Positions 17,801-27,095 of a stretch of 64,000 nucleotides of DNA are shown in pieces. The notes below the pieces were generated by a model. It searched no databases. It worked only from the letters and a program-made list of their open reading frames with translations, and was not told the DNA's origin. Positions within the stretch are counted from its first letter, which is position 1. Each line of letters begins with the position of its first letter. Source of the stretch: Dyella telluris (GTDB lineage Bacteria > Pseudomonadota > Gammaproteobacteria > Xanthomonadales > Rhodanobacteraceae); assembly GCF_014297575.1 (NCBI RefSeq), contig NZ_CP060412.1, positions 62,001 to 126,000 of the forward strand, written 5' to 3'. The translations under genes and the position numbers were made by a program.

Positions 17801-20245
17801 GACAGCCGTCATCTCGATCACATCGCCCGGCTGAACCGGAATGGGATCGAAGTTGGGCGTGTGGTCGCGCACAGCCAGCTTTGCCACATAGGGCTGCGGG
17901 CAGCCAGCCGGGACGTCCGGATCGGTCGAAGCGACGACCGTGAAGCCCATGCGGTCGTAGCGGGTTTCGAACGTCGGGTTCGGGATCAGGTCTTCACCCG
18001 CGTTCAAGGCCGACTTGACCGCGTAGGTCAGCGTATCCAGGTTCGTCTGGAGGCTGCTGATGTCACCGATGCCCAGCGTGACCGCACCAGTGCGACCGGC
18101 AACGCTCGTCACCGTCTGCTGGTTGTCGATGCGATCCCAGCCATTCTTGTCATTGGCAACGATCATGTCGCCAATCTTGTAGCTCACCGAGCTGACGGTG
18201 CCCGCCACGCTGATGATGTAGAAGTCACCCTTCTTCGGGGTGGCCGGCAGCGTGCCCTTGGAAGCGTCCCACGAGCCCATGTAGACCAGGGTGCCCGTCG
18301 ATGCAGCCTGCATCGTTTCCGCCCAGTGGCGAGCGGAGAACTTGCCCGGCTGGACTTCGGTGTTGCGGGGAGCGTCAGCCCACTGCTGAGCCAGGTCGCG
18401 AGCGGTCTCGGCAGCCGTCTTCGCACCGCCTGCAGCCGACGAGGATGCGGCAGCGCTCGTTTCCGAGGACTTCGCGTTGGTCTCGCTCGTTTTGGCGTTG
18501 GTCTCGGAGGTCTTTGCGTTCGTAGCCGAGGTGGCTGCAGCCGTAGCCGATCCAGCAGCTGCCGTCTTCGATGCAGCAGCATTGGTTTCGGACGTAGCAG
18601 CGTTCGTTTCCGAGGTCTTGGAGTTGGTCTCGGAGGTCTTCGCCTTGCTCTGGGAGTCGGCAGCAGCAGCTGCGCTGTCAGAGGCAGCCTGGCTGTCCGT
18701 GATGTCCTCGATGTAGAGCGCCTGCAGCTCGATGGTCGCGCCCGTGCCAGCCGTCGCAATGGCCTGACAGGTGGCATAGGGAGCCGTGCTGCCGCTGGTG
18801 AACTGGAACGAGACCGTCTGCCACGCGCCGTCCTTGGGGAGGTTCGCGTTCGCAGGGATGTTGGCCATGACGGAGGTCGCCATAGCGTCGTTCACGGTCA
18901 GGATCGACAGACCCAGGGTCGAAGTGCCCGCAATGGATCGAGCGACCGCAGTTGCACGATAGGTGCGACCGGACGCATTGCGCAGGTAGCCCTTCGGACG
19001 CGGATACACCGGGCTGGTTGCCGTGGACTTGAAGACCGTGCCAGAGCCCGCTTCAACGACGAAGTTGGCATCCGGGATGTCAGTCGATCCCGGACCCACC
19101 GAGTTGGTCAGGGTGAAGAACTTACCCTTCTGCGAGAACTCGCGGGGCATGGCGAACATTGCACCGGCAGTCGCAGCGGTCGCACTGTTGGCAGCGTTCG
19201 TTTCACTGGTCGCAGCAGCGGTCTTCGACGCAGCAGCAGCGTTTTCCGATGCCTTGGCATTGGTTTCGCTGGTCTTTGCATTCGTCTCGGAGGTTGCAGC
19301 AGCCGTTTTGCTGGCAGCAGCAGCATTCTCGGAAGCCTTCGCGTTGGTTTCCGAGGTGCCGGCAGCGGTCTTGCTCGCAGCAGCAGCCGTCGCGGAGCCA
19401 GCAGCGTTCGTTTCGCTGGTTTTCGCGTTCGTTTCGGAGGTCTTGGCGTTGGTTTCCGACGTCTTTGCGTTCGTTTCGGAGGTCTTCGCCTTCCCTTCCG
19501 ACGTGGAAGCATTGGTGGCCGACGTAGCAGCAGCCGTAGCGGAGCCGGCAGCAGCGGTCTTGCTGGAAGCAGCGTTCGTTTCGCTCGTGGCCGCAGCCGT
19601 CTTGCTCGCAGCAGCGTTGGTTTCCGAGGTCTTGGAGTTGGACTCGGAGATCTTTGCGTTCTGCTCGCTCGTGCGGGCAGCTGCAGCCGAAGCCGCCGCA
19701 TTGGTCTCGCTGGTCTTGGCAGCGTCACGCGATGCGTTCGACTTGGCCAGGTTGTCGCGAGTCTGGGCAATCGCACCGCCCAGCTCATCAGCCATCTTGG
19801 TGCCGCTGTCCAGGATCTGTGGCAGCGAGTAGACCTCCATCGCCACGCCGTCGAAGCTGGTGATCGTGACCTTGGTCGGATACACCGGGTCATCGGATGC
19901 CGGCTTCGTCGCCCAATCGGTCAGCTGACGCTCGCGCAGGAGCGACTTGCTGATGAGCTGGAGCTGGGCAGCAACAAGCTCGGCACCGGGAAGCACCGAG
20001 AAGTTGCGGATGACCGCGTAGGTCGTGGTAGCCAGGCTCGCGCCCTTGTAAGGGGACGCGAGCACCAGGGTATCGGCACCAGTGACGTCCGCGATCTCGT
20101 AGAACGCAGCGCCGTCGATGGTGAAGAGATCACCAGGGCGGATCGGGTTGCCAACATTCCAGAACGTCGAGGTTCCGGAGATGTTGGCCGAGTCCTTGGT
20201 TACTTTGACAGTGCCGGCTCGATACCAGCGGCTGTAGTCCGTCAT
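14873..20245 (-). CDS. Long tail fibre with S74 intramolecular chaperone
   Basis: 1790 residues. After a beta-rich N-terminal attachment part (about 1-165), two blocks of KTSETNA/AAASKTAA repeats (about 168-365 and 535-615) resemble the side-tail-fibre repeats of lambda Stf and predict a trimeric coiled or helical shaft. Long beta-rich regions follow, with duplicated carbohydrate-binding-like segments (VVLGRTYRISCYYKT and similar). The last 90 residues are a peptidase S74 chaperone domain (SDARLKRFAE at its start, Ser-Lys cleavage pair), which autoprocesses after folding. It is probably the receptor-binding fibre. The gene has its own operator-promoter. Confidence 0.9.
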   Translation of the reverse strand: MTDYSRWYRAGTVKVTKDSANISGTSTFWNVGNPIRPGDLFTIDGAAFYEIADVTGADTLVLASPYKGASLATTTYAVIRNFSVLPGAELVAAQLQLISKSLLRERQLTDWATKPASDDPVYPTKVTITSFDGVAMEVYSLPQILDSGTKMADELGGAIAQTRDNLAKSNASRDAAKTSETNAAASAAAARTSEQNAKISESNSKTSETNAAASKTAAATSETNAASSKTAAAGSATAAATSATNASTSEGKAKTSETNAKTSETNAKTSETNAKTSETNAAGSATAAAASKTAAGTSETNAKASENAAAASKTAAATSETNAKTSETNAKASENAAAASKTAAATSETNAANSATAATAGAMFAMPREFSQKGKFFTLTNSVGPGSTDIPDANFVVEAGSGTVFKSTATSPVYPRPKGYLRNASGRTYRATAVARSIAGTSTLGLSILTVNDAMATSVMANIPANANLPKDGAWQTVSFQFTSGSTAPYATCQAIATAGTGATIELQALYIEDITDSQAASDSAAAAADSQSKAKTSETNSKTSETNAATSETNAAASKTAAAGSATAAATSATNAKTSETNAKTSETNAKSSETSAAASSSAAGGAKTAAETARDLAQQWADAPRNTEVQPGKFSARHWAETMQAASTGTLVYMGSWDASKGTLPATPKKGDFYIISVAGTVSSVSYKIGDMIVANDKNGWDRIDNQQTVTSVAGRTGAVTLGIGDISSLQTNLDTLTYAVKSALNAGEDLIPNPTFETRYDRMGFTVVASTDPDVPAGCPQPYVAKLAVRDHTPNFDPIPVQPGDVIEMTAVVASSVGTPGTNAFNLYVRQSQFSPWAPGGAGTYTYTNVKSQPISAGWVKVVGRYTVPANGSVRWILPFLQINQNSPDYGSIWYATDWHVRNLTSVAALESSKLDSAAFTWANLANKPTTFTPSAHTHAISEVTNLQRSLDLINFTAGRNLVSDGNFEKKLWDLTQSGAQGRVTYVTDSRSGSTAIQIAPGSGDVSFGMPVQTIPVVLGRTYRISCYYKTSADYNGASNNSKLRLGDSGGGLLIAPTFSSNKTSWTQVTGDYTVQPGVTGLQLSVNANQTVGTLTVDDVSIIDVTDDLGLLPLLATKLGKTGNQTYDGVTNTAAAWAALPMGYSSYMGNSSTIGIAGGAPNDNYGYFHKIANRDVSGGWAGLWIQAGSSDSFVGGTSDGSQFATWNKLWTSANFDPTTKLDKTATAASATSIAVVDTRDVVDAPGDFGAKQVFASFKRIASVNNPPVNNGGTYAHILTMMGWDIGGSGGYASQLSFGDGLAIRKGTNATTWGPWRNVWHDGNFNPNSKANLVGPTFSDIVYFKPVNGTTGLSRFMPFGTDGVSLDAVNSDASKYAPIAINGTDISLQAQNKITVTKSVVSTHVWSGPGQGVGAMAYQAGGSYGGGYAISDGDNDIALYSVGGALNISFGAKRGALISRVTVAPDGTTTVNGTVIANNASLRASGWNGTATDGVVYFGNANSYIFKQGGQFSFYNEQAGFTASLAAGGTIWTSALITPLDKNVGGVMMKEITFNGNGGGNGIYPGNGDNCSITANNLAIKSWNGIGFAPTISGQAVPLGEYSHWFDVRNGHFNMRGDLVARGSATIWGEASGNTLKARNGYVNSDQGHLVLGNNGTAGTIYMRPNGPYNGAGEFKVQSNGDAYCSAWVYAPNFKINSDARLKRFAEKLNPRQELEKIKKLIPRSYLKDGHWEFGFFAQEMEDHYPTMVTSGDGPAGPDTLTLSVAELLAPLVAAVQMLDKRLTDGGL

Positions 20246-20272
20246 TCGATCATCCTTGATCTATGGAGGTAT

Positions 20273-20292
20273 GTATGTGCCTACATAGTATA
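20273..20292 (-). promoter_or_regulatory. Leftward promoter with phage operator site 7 (tail fibre)
   Basis: Leftward -10 TATACT (20287-20292) adjoins GTATGTGCCTACATAG (20273-20288). It drives the tail-fibre gene. Confidence 0.7.
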
Positions 20293-20296
20293 GCAA

Positions 20297-23200
20297 TCAA
20301 CGAAGACCAAAGATGTAGCCCTGCACGAGGTTCACATGGAAGTTGCCATCACGGTTGCCGCCCGAGGTGGTGTGGACTCGGTAGGCTCGCGACCCGTTGA
20401 TCATGTCGTCCGGGATCAGGAACGTGTTGACCGCACTGTTGCGGGAGCCCAGGTAGATGTTCACCTGGCGCATGGGCACCCACGAGCTGCCCACCAGCTT
20501 CTCAATCGTCACCGTGCCGTTACAGGGGTCACTGCCGCTGTTGTACGAGTTCACTTCCATCATCACGACCGGACGGTGCCATTCACCCGAACGAACCGGG
20601 TTGTCCAGCCAGAAGGCGTCAGTCGCACCACCGGACGCAGTGATGTCGCCCGACCAGCTGATGATGTTCGACGCCTGGAACTTGCCCGTGATCGAGCCAG
20701 CCGTCAGGTCGCCTCGGATGATGGCGTTGTTGAAGATGGCCGTGCCGTCCTTGCGGATCTGCCAACCATTGTTGCCGTCGTAGTTCCACGACTGGATCGT
20801 GTCACCGATCTTGGCGTTGGTAATCGTTCCGTCACGGATATAGGCGGCATCCATCCACACGCCACGGTAGTCACCCGAGGTGATCACCTGGAATGGGAAG
20901 ACGTTGGCGATACCCGGCGCACCCACGAGGAACTGGTCCGCACGGACGATGAACTGCGAAGTCGGGCCTGCACCCGGCTTGCTAGTCACACCCAGGCCGA
21001 AACCTGCCACGTAGCCATTGACGTCGATACGCAGGCTGTACTGGCTCTGGAAGTCCGAGATCGACAGGCGCTGTTCGATAGCCTGGCGCACGGTGCCGCC
21101 CGCGTTGTAGGTGTCGTAGCTGAGCTGGTTGACCTGGCTCACCAGGTTGCCCGAGCCGGTGAACACGATGGATTCCAGGTTCGTGATCTTGGCCTGAGCC
21201 TTGCCAGCTTCAGAGGTCGAGTCCGCGAACATCTGGCGTGCCCACTCCGTCACGAACTTGCCGTTCTGGAGGTCCGACACAGAGGTCTGGAGCGAACCAA
21301 GGTAGCTGGAGTTCGTGATGGTCGCGCCATCCTTGGTGCCCGTCACCTTCAGCGACAGCTGCTCCTGGCTCGTGATGGTCGCGTAGTTGTCCTTGACGAG
21401 CGCCTGGATGGTCTTGTCATAGGCGGCGACCGACGAGGACACCTTCTGACCAATGGTCGAGTCGTCGGTGACAGCGGAGCCGTCAGCCTTACCCACGATC
21501 TTGGCGATGATGTTGTTGCGGGAGGTCGCTTCAGCGCTGTCACCATCCGAGCGCGCCTTCTGCTCGTTCGTGATCGCGGTTTCAGCCGCACCCATGCGGG
21601 TAGCCAGCTTGCCCACGTCCGACGAGATCGCCCCGTCAGCGTCCACACGAGCCTGCTTCTCGGACGAGATGCCCGCAGCCAGGTCGTCCGCCATCTTGGC
21701 AGCCAGCGTCGTGCGGGCAGTCGCTTCTGCAGAGTCAGCGTCAGCGCGAGCCTTCGACTCGGAAGCGATTCCAGCCTCAGCCTGCCCCATGCGCACAGCC
21801 ATCGCGTCCATCGACTTGGCGAAGGCTTCGTCAGCAGCAGCGCGAGCCGTGCGCTCTTCCACGATGCCGGCAGCGATGTTCTCGTTCAGCTCGGCATAGA
21901 ACGTGGTGATGCGCTGAGCCAGAGCCTCGTCTTCGCTCTGGCGCACATTCTCTTCCACGCTGATGCGCGTCTGGTGGTTGTCAGCCAGCGTCAGGAGACG
22001 CCAGGTCTCAGCGATGGTATCGACGAAGGTGGTCATATCCACCTTGCCGTTGAGGTCGCTGCCAGCCAGCAGATCGAACAGCTGCGGGATCTGGTCGATG
22101 TTGGTGCGCAGCTCCTTGTCCAGCATGCCGGCGCTGACCTTCTCGCCGTTCTCCTCCATGATCTGCTGGATGGAGGTCTGGGCAGTGCCGATCACACCGT
22201 CCTTCGGGAACGGGTCGCCCTTGTTGCCAGCCGTGTCCTTCAGGCGGATCCAGTAACGGAACTGCCCTTCCCCACGGTTCGTATGGGTGAACGAGAACGC
22301 GCTGACGGTATCCGCAAGGGTAGCGTCTGCGAAGCTCTTAGACGGCTCCTGGTCGATTCCGAGCGTGTAGTAGATCTCGGTCTGCGCGACTCGCGTGGCG
22401 TCGCTCACAGCCCAGCTGAGACGACATGCGAACGGGAGCGTCGTGACATTCAGGTCGAGCGGGGTCACAGCTGCCGTGATAGCAGCCTTCACCTCGACCG
22501 TGACGGTCGGAGCCTTGGAGAACGGCGCACGGTTGCCCACGCGGTCGATAGCGACCACGCGCAGGCTGAAGACGTCATCCTTCTCCGCTTCGAACGAATA
22601 GATGGTGTAGCCGGCAGTGACCTTGCCCACCGACTTCCACTCGTCGGCGTTCGGGTCCAGGCGGAACAGCTCAGCACCGTCGTAGTCGCCAGTCTTCGGG
22701 CGCTCCCAATGCACGTCCACGTAGAAGCGAGCCTTGATGTCGTCGTAGCTCACGTTCGGGGACGCGACCAGGTTCTCCACCTGACCGATGTAGAGGGGCA
22801 CGCCGTCACCAGGCGGCTTGGGCGCGATCAAACCACTGGTGCTGTAGACCTCAGCGTTGTACTCCAGGGCCGTGATGCTGGCCGTTTCAGCGGTCGGACC
22901 ACCATTGATGCCCGTCACACGGTAGAGGCGCTTCACAGCCTCCAGCGTGCCGAACAGGAAGTGGGTGCGGATCGGGGCGGACTGCAGCAGCTGGCTGAAA
23001 TTGCCGTCCAGGTCCACGTAGTCCTGAACACCAGTCTTGGCGGGAGCCTTGACCGGCAGCTCCACCACTACGTCACCCGCCACGAGCTGCACGAAGGCGC
23101 TCGTGTTGACGTCAGAGGTGGACCAGGGGTCAACCCAAGCCAGTGCGGTGCCGTCGTCCTGCTCTTCCCACTGGTTGACGCGCATTTCCTTGTAGGACTT

Positions 23201-25669
23201 GCCGTCAGCACTGCGGACGCGGAGGAACTGGGCCGTCAACGGGCTCACCAGGCCACCCTTGAGCGCCTTGAAGCCGGACACGCGGATCCAGCCACCTGCC
23301 GGCGAGTAGGAACCCACTGCGCACGCGGAGCTGAACTGGTTCACTTCCCAGCTGGCTGCGAACAGCAGCACGGTCTGCTTGAGGCCCGCCTGGACAGTCA
23401 CGTCCTGGTCGAGCAGCAGGTGGTTTGCCGTCGCATCAGCGATCAGGCGACCCGAGGCGACCGTCTTCTGGGCCAGGTGCTTGACCACGATGACGCTTCC
23501 CAGAGCACAGCCCAGAGAGTCGTATGCCGCACTGAACTCCACGGTGCGGGTGATCAGGCGGTTCATGTTGAGCTGGAGGTTCAGATCCTCCATCGCACGC
23601 TGACGGCTGGTGACGCCGATCATGTCGATGGACGCAACCACCTCACGGAACGGGACGCCGGCGATGTCGTCGGAGATCTTGATCGTGGACTTCTTGAAGT
23701 CGTCGTCGCGATCCCAGAAGGTGCCCTCGACTGCGTTCGCGCGGTCGGCAGTGCTGAGCCAGCTGACCTTGAGGCTGTCCTTCACGATGTTCGCTTCGGA
23801 GAACATCATCACGGGCTCATCAGCGCGCTCGATGACGACCGTGTAGCGCGTGCCCGTGCGGATAACCTGCGCATGACCGCAGCGGGAGACCAGCTTGAGC
23901 GCTTCCCAGATGTTGCTGGCACTGTCGATGACGCCGTTGAACTCCAGGGGAGCCGGTGCCAGCGTGTCGCAGTAGTGCGCCCAATCCTTGAACGACTCCA
24001 GGTCGAGATCGTCAGCGGACACATCTGCGCCCAGGCGGTCGTCCAGGAGCATGTCCAAGCAGACCCACGCCGGGTTGCTGCTCGCACCGATCATCCACTG
24101 CTTCGTCGCACGATCCCAATAACGGATGCGGCGACCCTTGTTCAGGTAGGTGATGTTCGGGAGACCATTCAACTGGTCGGACAGCTGCACACGCACAGCC
24201 ACCAGGGCCGTGTTGTTGTAGGCGACCGATGCCGAGGTGATCTCACCGATGGCCTCGAAGTTCACTGCGTCGATGCCCTTGTCATCGGCCAGCTTCGGGT
24301 TGGTGCGGCAGACAGCGACCTTGTAGTAGCCAGGCTTGAGCGGAGGCGTGTAGTAGCTGATGCGAGTCGGGTAGCGCGTGTTGGACGAGAACGTGACCTT
24401 GCCGTCCTGCGACTTCTGCGTGTAGACCGGATCCTGGATCACCTGGCCAACGATGTTGCCCTGGCTGTCCAGAATGTCATCGCCGTCGATGGTCGAGTTT
24501 GCACGGAGCTTCTCGGCAATCTCGGCCTTCAGGGCATTGGAGATCTTCAGCCCAGTGTCGGGGGCAAAGGTCAGCTTGTCCCAGTAGTAGAACTTGTTCG
24601 TGTAGCCGGCGATCTCGTAGGTGCCGATGGTGTATTCCCACGCAGCGCCTGGTGCCGGGCTTCCGTCCGCATTGACGCGCATGTAGGCGATACGCAGGTC
24701 CACATTGGCCCACTGCGTCTTGCCCTTCTTGTCCACCGTCATCAGGCCCGTGGGTGCGGACATGTCGATGCGCAGACGGTCCACCGTGCCGCTCGTGAAG
24801 CGGACAAGGGGGCTCGTGCTCGGGTCGGCGTTGTAGACCGGAACTTCCGGGTTGCCGGTGTCGGTCGCCAGCTCGTTCGTCGAGAACCAGGGGATTACAG
24901 CCTGGTCTTCGTCGCCAAGGCGGATCTCCGTCTGGACGTTCTTGAAGGAATCGAGCGGCTGATCGTTGATGCGGATGTCTTCGATGCCCGCGACCGGGCC
25001 TTCACCCGCGTTCACGAGCATGTAGACGATCTGGGTCTTCTGCTGGTTTTCGGTGTGCAGGCCGATGATGTTGCCAGCCATGCGGAACTGGCCGTAACAA
25101 ACGGGGATCGGCATGTCCTCGTTGGACGTGTTCACCGGACCCGACAGGCCATACGTGCTGCTCTCATCCGAGCCACCACCCAGCTTTGCCGTGGGCAGCG
25201 GGATCAGGGCGTTCACGAGCATCGAGCCTGCAATCACGATACCCGCTGCGAACGCGCCTGCGTAAGCACTGGAGCCCATGATCGTGGTGGACAGGGACGC
25301 ACCCCAGCCAGCCGAGAAATACGTGATGACAGCCAGCGCAATGATGCGCAGGGCCATCTTGCCACCGTTGCCACCGTGCATGACCGGGACGATCACCACG
25401 CTGTCGCCAGGGTTCAGCGAATAGCTGTCCCACAGCTCATCAGGCACAGCAGAACCGTTGACGCCCGCAACGAAGCGGCCATCAGGAATGAAGTCAGCGA
25501 TTACCGCGCCTTCGCGGAACTCTTCCCAGCGCGCCTCTTTGATCTCAGGGGCGAGAGGGTTCCGAATTTCGATGACGCGAATGTGGGTGTCGAACTTGTC
25601 AACCGACGAAATCGACGAACCCAGCGATACGGTGTTCCCAATCCCGGAACTTTTCCGAAGCAACTCCAA
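20297..25669 (-). CDS. J: Tail tip host-specificity protein, gpI-gpJ fusion
   Basis: About 1790 residues. The N-terminal 160 residues look like lambda gpI (IRVIEIRNPLAPE ubiquitin-like part, then hydrophobic RIIALAVITYFSAGWG and AGIVIAGSMLVNALIP segments). The gpJ core follows (PIPVCYGQFRMAGNIIGLHT), a fibronectin-III-like domain (about 975-1060), an alanine-rich coiled coil (about 1260-1400) and a DUF1983-like C-terminus. It forms the central tip and contacts the receptor. The start is uncertain: TTG 25669 has GGAG upstream and limits overlap with the NlpC gene; ATG 25723 is the alternative. Confidence 0.9.
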   Translation of the reverse strand: MELLRKSSGIGNTVSLGSSISSVDKFDTHIRVIEIRNPLAPEIKEARWEEFREGAVIADFIPDGRFVAGVNGSAVPDELWDSYSLNPGDSVVIVPVMHGGNGGKMALRIIALAVITYFSAGWGASLSTTIMGSSAYAGAFAAGIVIAGSMLVNALIPLPTAKLGGGSDESSTYGLSGPVNTSNEDMPIPVCYGQFRMAGNIIGLHTENQQKTQIVYMLVNAGEGPVAGIEDIRINDQPLDSFKNVQTEIRLGDEDQAVIPWFSTNELATDTGNPEVPVYNADPSTSPLVRFTSGTVDRLRIDMSAPTGLMTVDKKGKTQWANVDLRIAYMRVNADGSPAPGAAWEYTIGTYEIAGYTNKFYYWDKLTFAPDTGLKISNALKAEIAEKLRANSTIDGDDILDSQGNIVGQVIQDPVYTQKSQDGKVTFSSNTRYPTRISYYTPPLKPGYYKVAVCRTNPKLADDKGIDAVNFEAIGEITSASVAYNNTALVAVRVQLSDQLNGLPNITYLNKGRRIRYWDRATKQWMIGASSNPAWVCLDMLLDDRLGADVSADDLDLESFKDWAHYCDTLAPAPLEFNGVIDSASNIWEALKLVSRCGHAQVIRTGTRYTVVIERADEPVMMFSEANIVKDSLKVSWLSTADRANAVEGTFWDRDDDFKKSTIKISDDIAGVPFREVVASIDMIGVTSRQRAMEDLNLQLNMNRLITRTVEFSAAYDSLGCALGSVIVVKHLAQKTVASGRLIADATANHLLLDQDVTVQAGLKQTVLLFAASWEVNQFSSACAVGSYSPAGGWIRVSGFKALKGGLVSPLTAQFLRVRSADGKSYKEMRVNQWEEQDDGTALAWVDPWSTSDVNTSAFVQLVAGDVVVELPVKAPAKTGVQDYVDLDGNFSQLLQSAPIRTHFLFGTLEAVKRLYRVTGINGGPTAETASITALEYNAEVYSTSGLIAPKPPGDGVPLYIGQVENLVASPNVSYDDIKARFYVDVHWERPKTGDYDGAELFRLDPNADEWKSVGKVTAGYTIYSFEAEKDDVFSLRVVAIDRVGNRAPFSKAPTVTVEVKAAITAAVTPLDLNVTTLPFACRLSWAVSDATRVAQTEIYYTLGIDQEPSKSFADATLADTVSAFSFTHTNRGEGQFRYWIRLKDTAGNKGDPFPKDGVIGTAQTSIQQIMEENGEKVSAGMLDKELRTNIDQIPQLFDLLAGSDLNGKVDMTTFVDTIAETWRLLTLADNHQTRISVEENVRQSEDEALAQRITTFYAELNENIAAGIVEERTARAAADEAFAKSMDAMAVRMGQAEAGIASESKARADADSAEATARTTLAAKMADDLAAGISSEKQARVDADGAISSDVGKLATRMGAAETAITNEQKARSDGDSAEATSRNNIIAKIVGKADGSAVTDDSTIGQKVSSSVAAYDKTIQALVKDNYATITSQEQLSLKVTGTKDGATITNSSYLGSLQTSVSDLQNGKFVTEWARQMFADSTSEAGKAQAKITNLESIVFTGSGNLVSQVNQLSYDTYNAGGTVRQAIEQRLSISDFQSQYSLRIDVNGYVAGFGLGVTSKPGAGPTSQFIVRADQFLVGAPGIANVFPFQVITSGDYRGVWMDAAYIRDGTITNAKIGDTIQSWNYDGNNGWQIRKDGTAIFNNAIIRGDLTAGSITGKFQASNIISWSGDITASGGATDAFWLDNPVRSGEWHRPVVMMEVNSYNSGSDPCNGTVTIEKLVGSSWVPMRQVNIYLGSRNSAVNTFLIPDDMINGSRAYRVHTTSGGNRDGNFHVNLVQGYIFGLR

Positions 25670-25973
25670 GGCCGTTCTCCATTGTGTGTACGAAGCGATC
25701 TTCCGTGATCGCAAAACCGACATGACAAACGTATCGGCCCATGCGGAATAGTACAGCAACGTGTGGCTGCCTCTCCACGGATTTCCACACCGAATCCCGC
25801 TGAATCAGCAGGTTCGATTCGTTTAGAAGTCCATTTGTGGAGCTGGTTACGTCCGGGATGATCACGCCCTTGCGTCGATACATCTCCATCAGCAAACCGT
25901 AGCAATCCATTCCGTTGTGGTCCCGCCCACCGTAGGCGAACGGGACGTCCAACAGATCGGCATACGCGATCAT
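25599..25973 (-). CDS. K: NlpC/P60 peptidase, gpK-like tail tip protein
   Basis: 124 residues with the NlpC/P60 core: Cys in GMDCYGLLMEMYRR and His in RYVCHVGFAI. Lambda gpK has an additional JAB domain, which is missing here, so this is the short single-domain form. It cleaves peptidoglycan cross-bridges during tail-tip penetration or assembly. It overlaps the L-like gene by 4 bp and the J gene downstream. Confidence 0.85.
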   Translation of the reverse strand: MIAYADLLDVPFAYGGRDHNGMDCYGLLMEMYRRKGVIIPDVTSSTNGLLNESNLLIQRDSVWKSVERQPHVAVLFRMGRYVCHVGFAITEDRFVHTMENGLGVASEKFRDWEHRIAGFVDFVG

Positions 25974-26647
25974 CGGGTGCCTCGCGGCTTGATGCCTGGG
26001 AAGCCTCCGAAGTTGAGGTTGTTGTTATGCGCCTGGCAGCCGTTCGGGCCGACCAGGGTGTAGTCGCAGCTCGGCATGGTGCCGGCGTAGCGACAATACT
26101 TGTCCCTGTACTTGTGACCGCAGAAGTCCTTGCGCTGCTTGCGACGCGGGAACTCCATCGCGAGCATGTTGTTCGCGCCCAGGGTCCAGGAGATGTTGCG
26201 ACCGTCCACCGAAGCGCCCGTGACGATGAACTTCTCCGTGGCTTCGAAGTTGGAGCCTTCGCCGTCCAGGATCACGTACATCGTCACCAGGAAGCCCACA
26301 CCACCCTGGAACTGGTCCAGCTGGTCGCGCACGAGTCCGGTGATGTCAGTGATGGTCAGCGTCACAGCCGACACGTCGCCCTGGCTTTCCTTCACGGATA
26401 GGTCGAACCAGGCGGGCTGGTAATACTCGCCCCGGAAGGTCACGCCACCCGTCTGCAGGATGTCGTCATTGCCCGAGTCGTCCGACACGAGCTTGGTCGT
26501 GTGGACGATGCGGATCACGTCACCGCTCTGCTGCTGGGTGAAGCGGTCAACCGGCGTGACAGCCAGGAGCACCTGATAGACGCGCTCGCTGTCCAGCTGC
26601 GCGTTGTCGATCATCGCGGTTAGCGAGATGGTCTTCCCTACACGCAT
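25970..26647 (-). CDS. L: Minor tail protein L-like (Fe-S cysteine motif)
   Basis: 225 residues. The C-terminal CGHKYRDKYCRYAGTMPSC region plus a fourth Cys in GPNGCQAH matches the four-cysteine iron-sulphur site of lambda gpL. The N-terminal domain is beta-rich (LDGEGSNFEATEKFIVTG). It joins the tube to the tip complex. ATG 26647 overlaps the previous stop (TGATG) and GGAGGAA lies upstream. Confidence 0.85.
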   Translation of the reverse strand: MRVGKTISLTAMIDNAQLDSERVYQVLLAVTPVDRFTQQQSGDVIRIVHTTKLVSDDSGNDDILQTGGVTFRGEYYQPAWFDLSVKESQGDVSAVTLTITDITGLVRDQLDQFQGGVGFLVTMYVILDGEGSNFEATEKFIVTGASVDGRNISWTLGANNMLAMEFPRRKQRKDFCGHKYRDKYCRYAGTMPSCDYTLVGPNGCQAHNNNLNFGGFPGIKPRGTR

Positions 26648-27093
26648 CACACTTCCTCCAACGTGATGCCCTGGACATCCCAGCGCAGGTTGGAGCCGAA
26701 GCCGACAGGCGTGAACTTCATCTGCTCGCCCGACTTGAAGCGCACGTACATCCGATACGGGGCCTTATCGACCGTCGCTTTCGGGTTCGTCTTCTGCGCG
26801 TTCCAGAGCGCGGCCTCGTACTTGTGCTTGTCGAGATAGATGAAGATCAGGGAACCGCCCCTGACGTCGTTCCAGAGCGTCTGGAGCGCATCTGCATCAC
26901 TCGGAGACAAGTCAGTGAACCCCGTCGAGATCGTGCGACGGAGTTGCTTGCGGGCATGGCGAGGACGGCTAGCAACGTAGCCGCCCTCGAACTCAGTGGA
27001 CTTACTCGGATCTTCGACCGTCACCGAGTAATACTTCCGGTCCTCGCGCTCGGCAAATGCCGTTACGCGGTCTTCCCAACGAATCGTGGCCAT
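26647..27093 (-). CDS. Minor tail protein, gpM-like position
   Basis: 148 residues, beta-rich, with SGEQMKFTPVGFGSNLRWDVQGITLEEV at the end resembling distal-tail/gpM-type proteins of lambda-like phages. Placed exactly where gpM sits (after the tape measure, before L). It probably forms part of the distal tail ring; assignment rests mainly on synteny. Confidence 0.72.
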   Translation of the reverse strand: MATIRWEDRVTAFAEREDRKYYSVTVEDPSKSTEFEGGYVASRPRHARKQLRRTISTGFTDLSPSDADALQTLWNDVRGGSLIFIYLDKHKYEAALWNAQKTNPKATVDKAPYRMYVRFKSGEQMKFTPVGFGSNLRWDVQGITLEEV

Positions 27094-27095
27094 CC

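Noticed and set aside
20336..25708. A 1790-codon rightward frame opposite the tail tip gene (and similar mirrors at 16028-20293 and 27057-30557)
   Set aside because: These are antisense frames created by GC-rich codon use in the real leftward genes; their products are Arg/His/Val-rich and match nothing, and no ribosome sites precede them.
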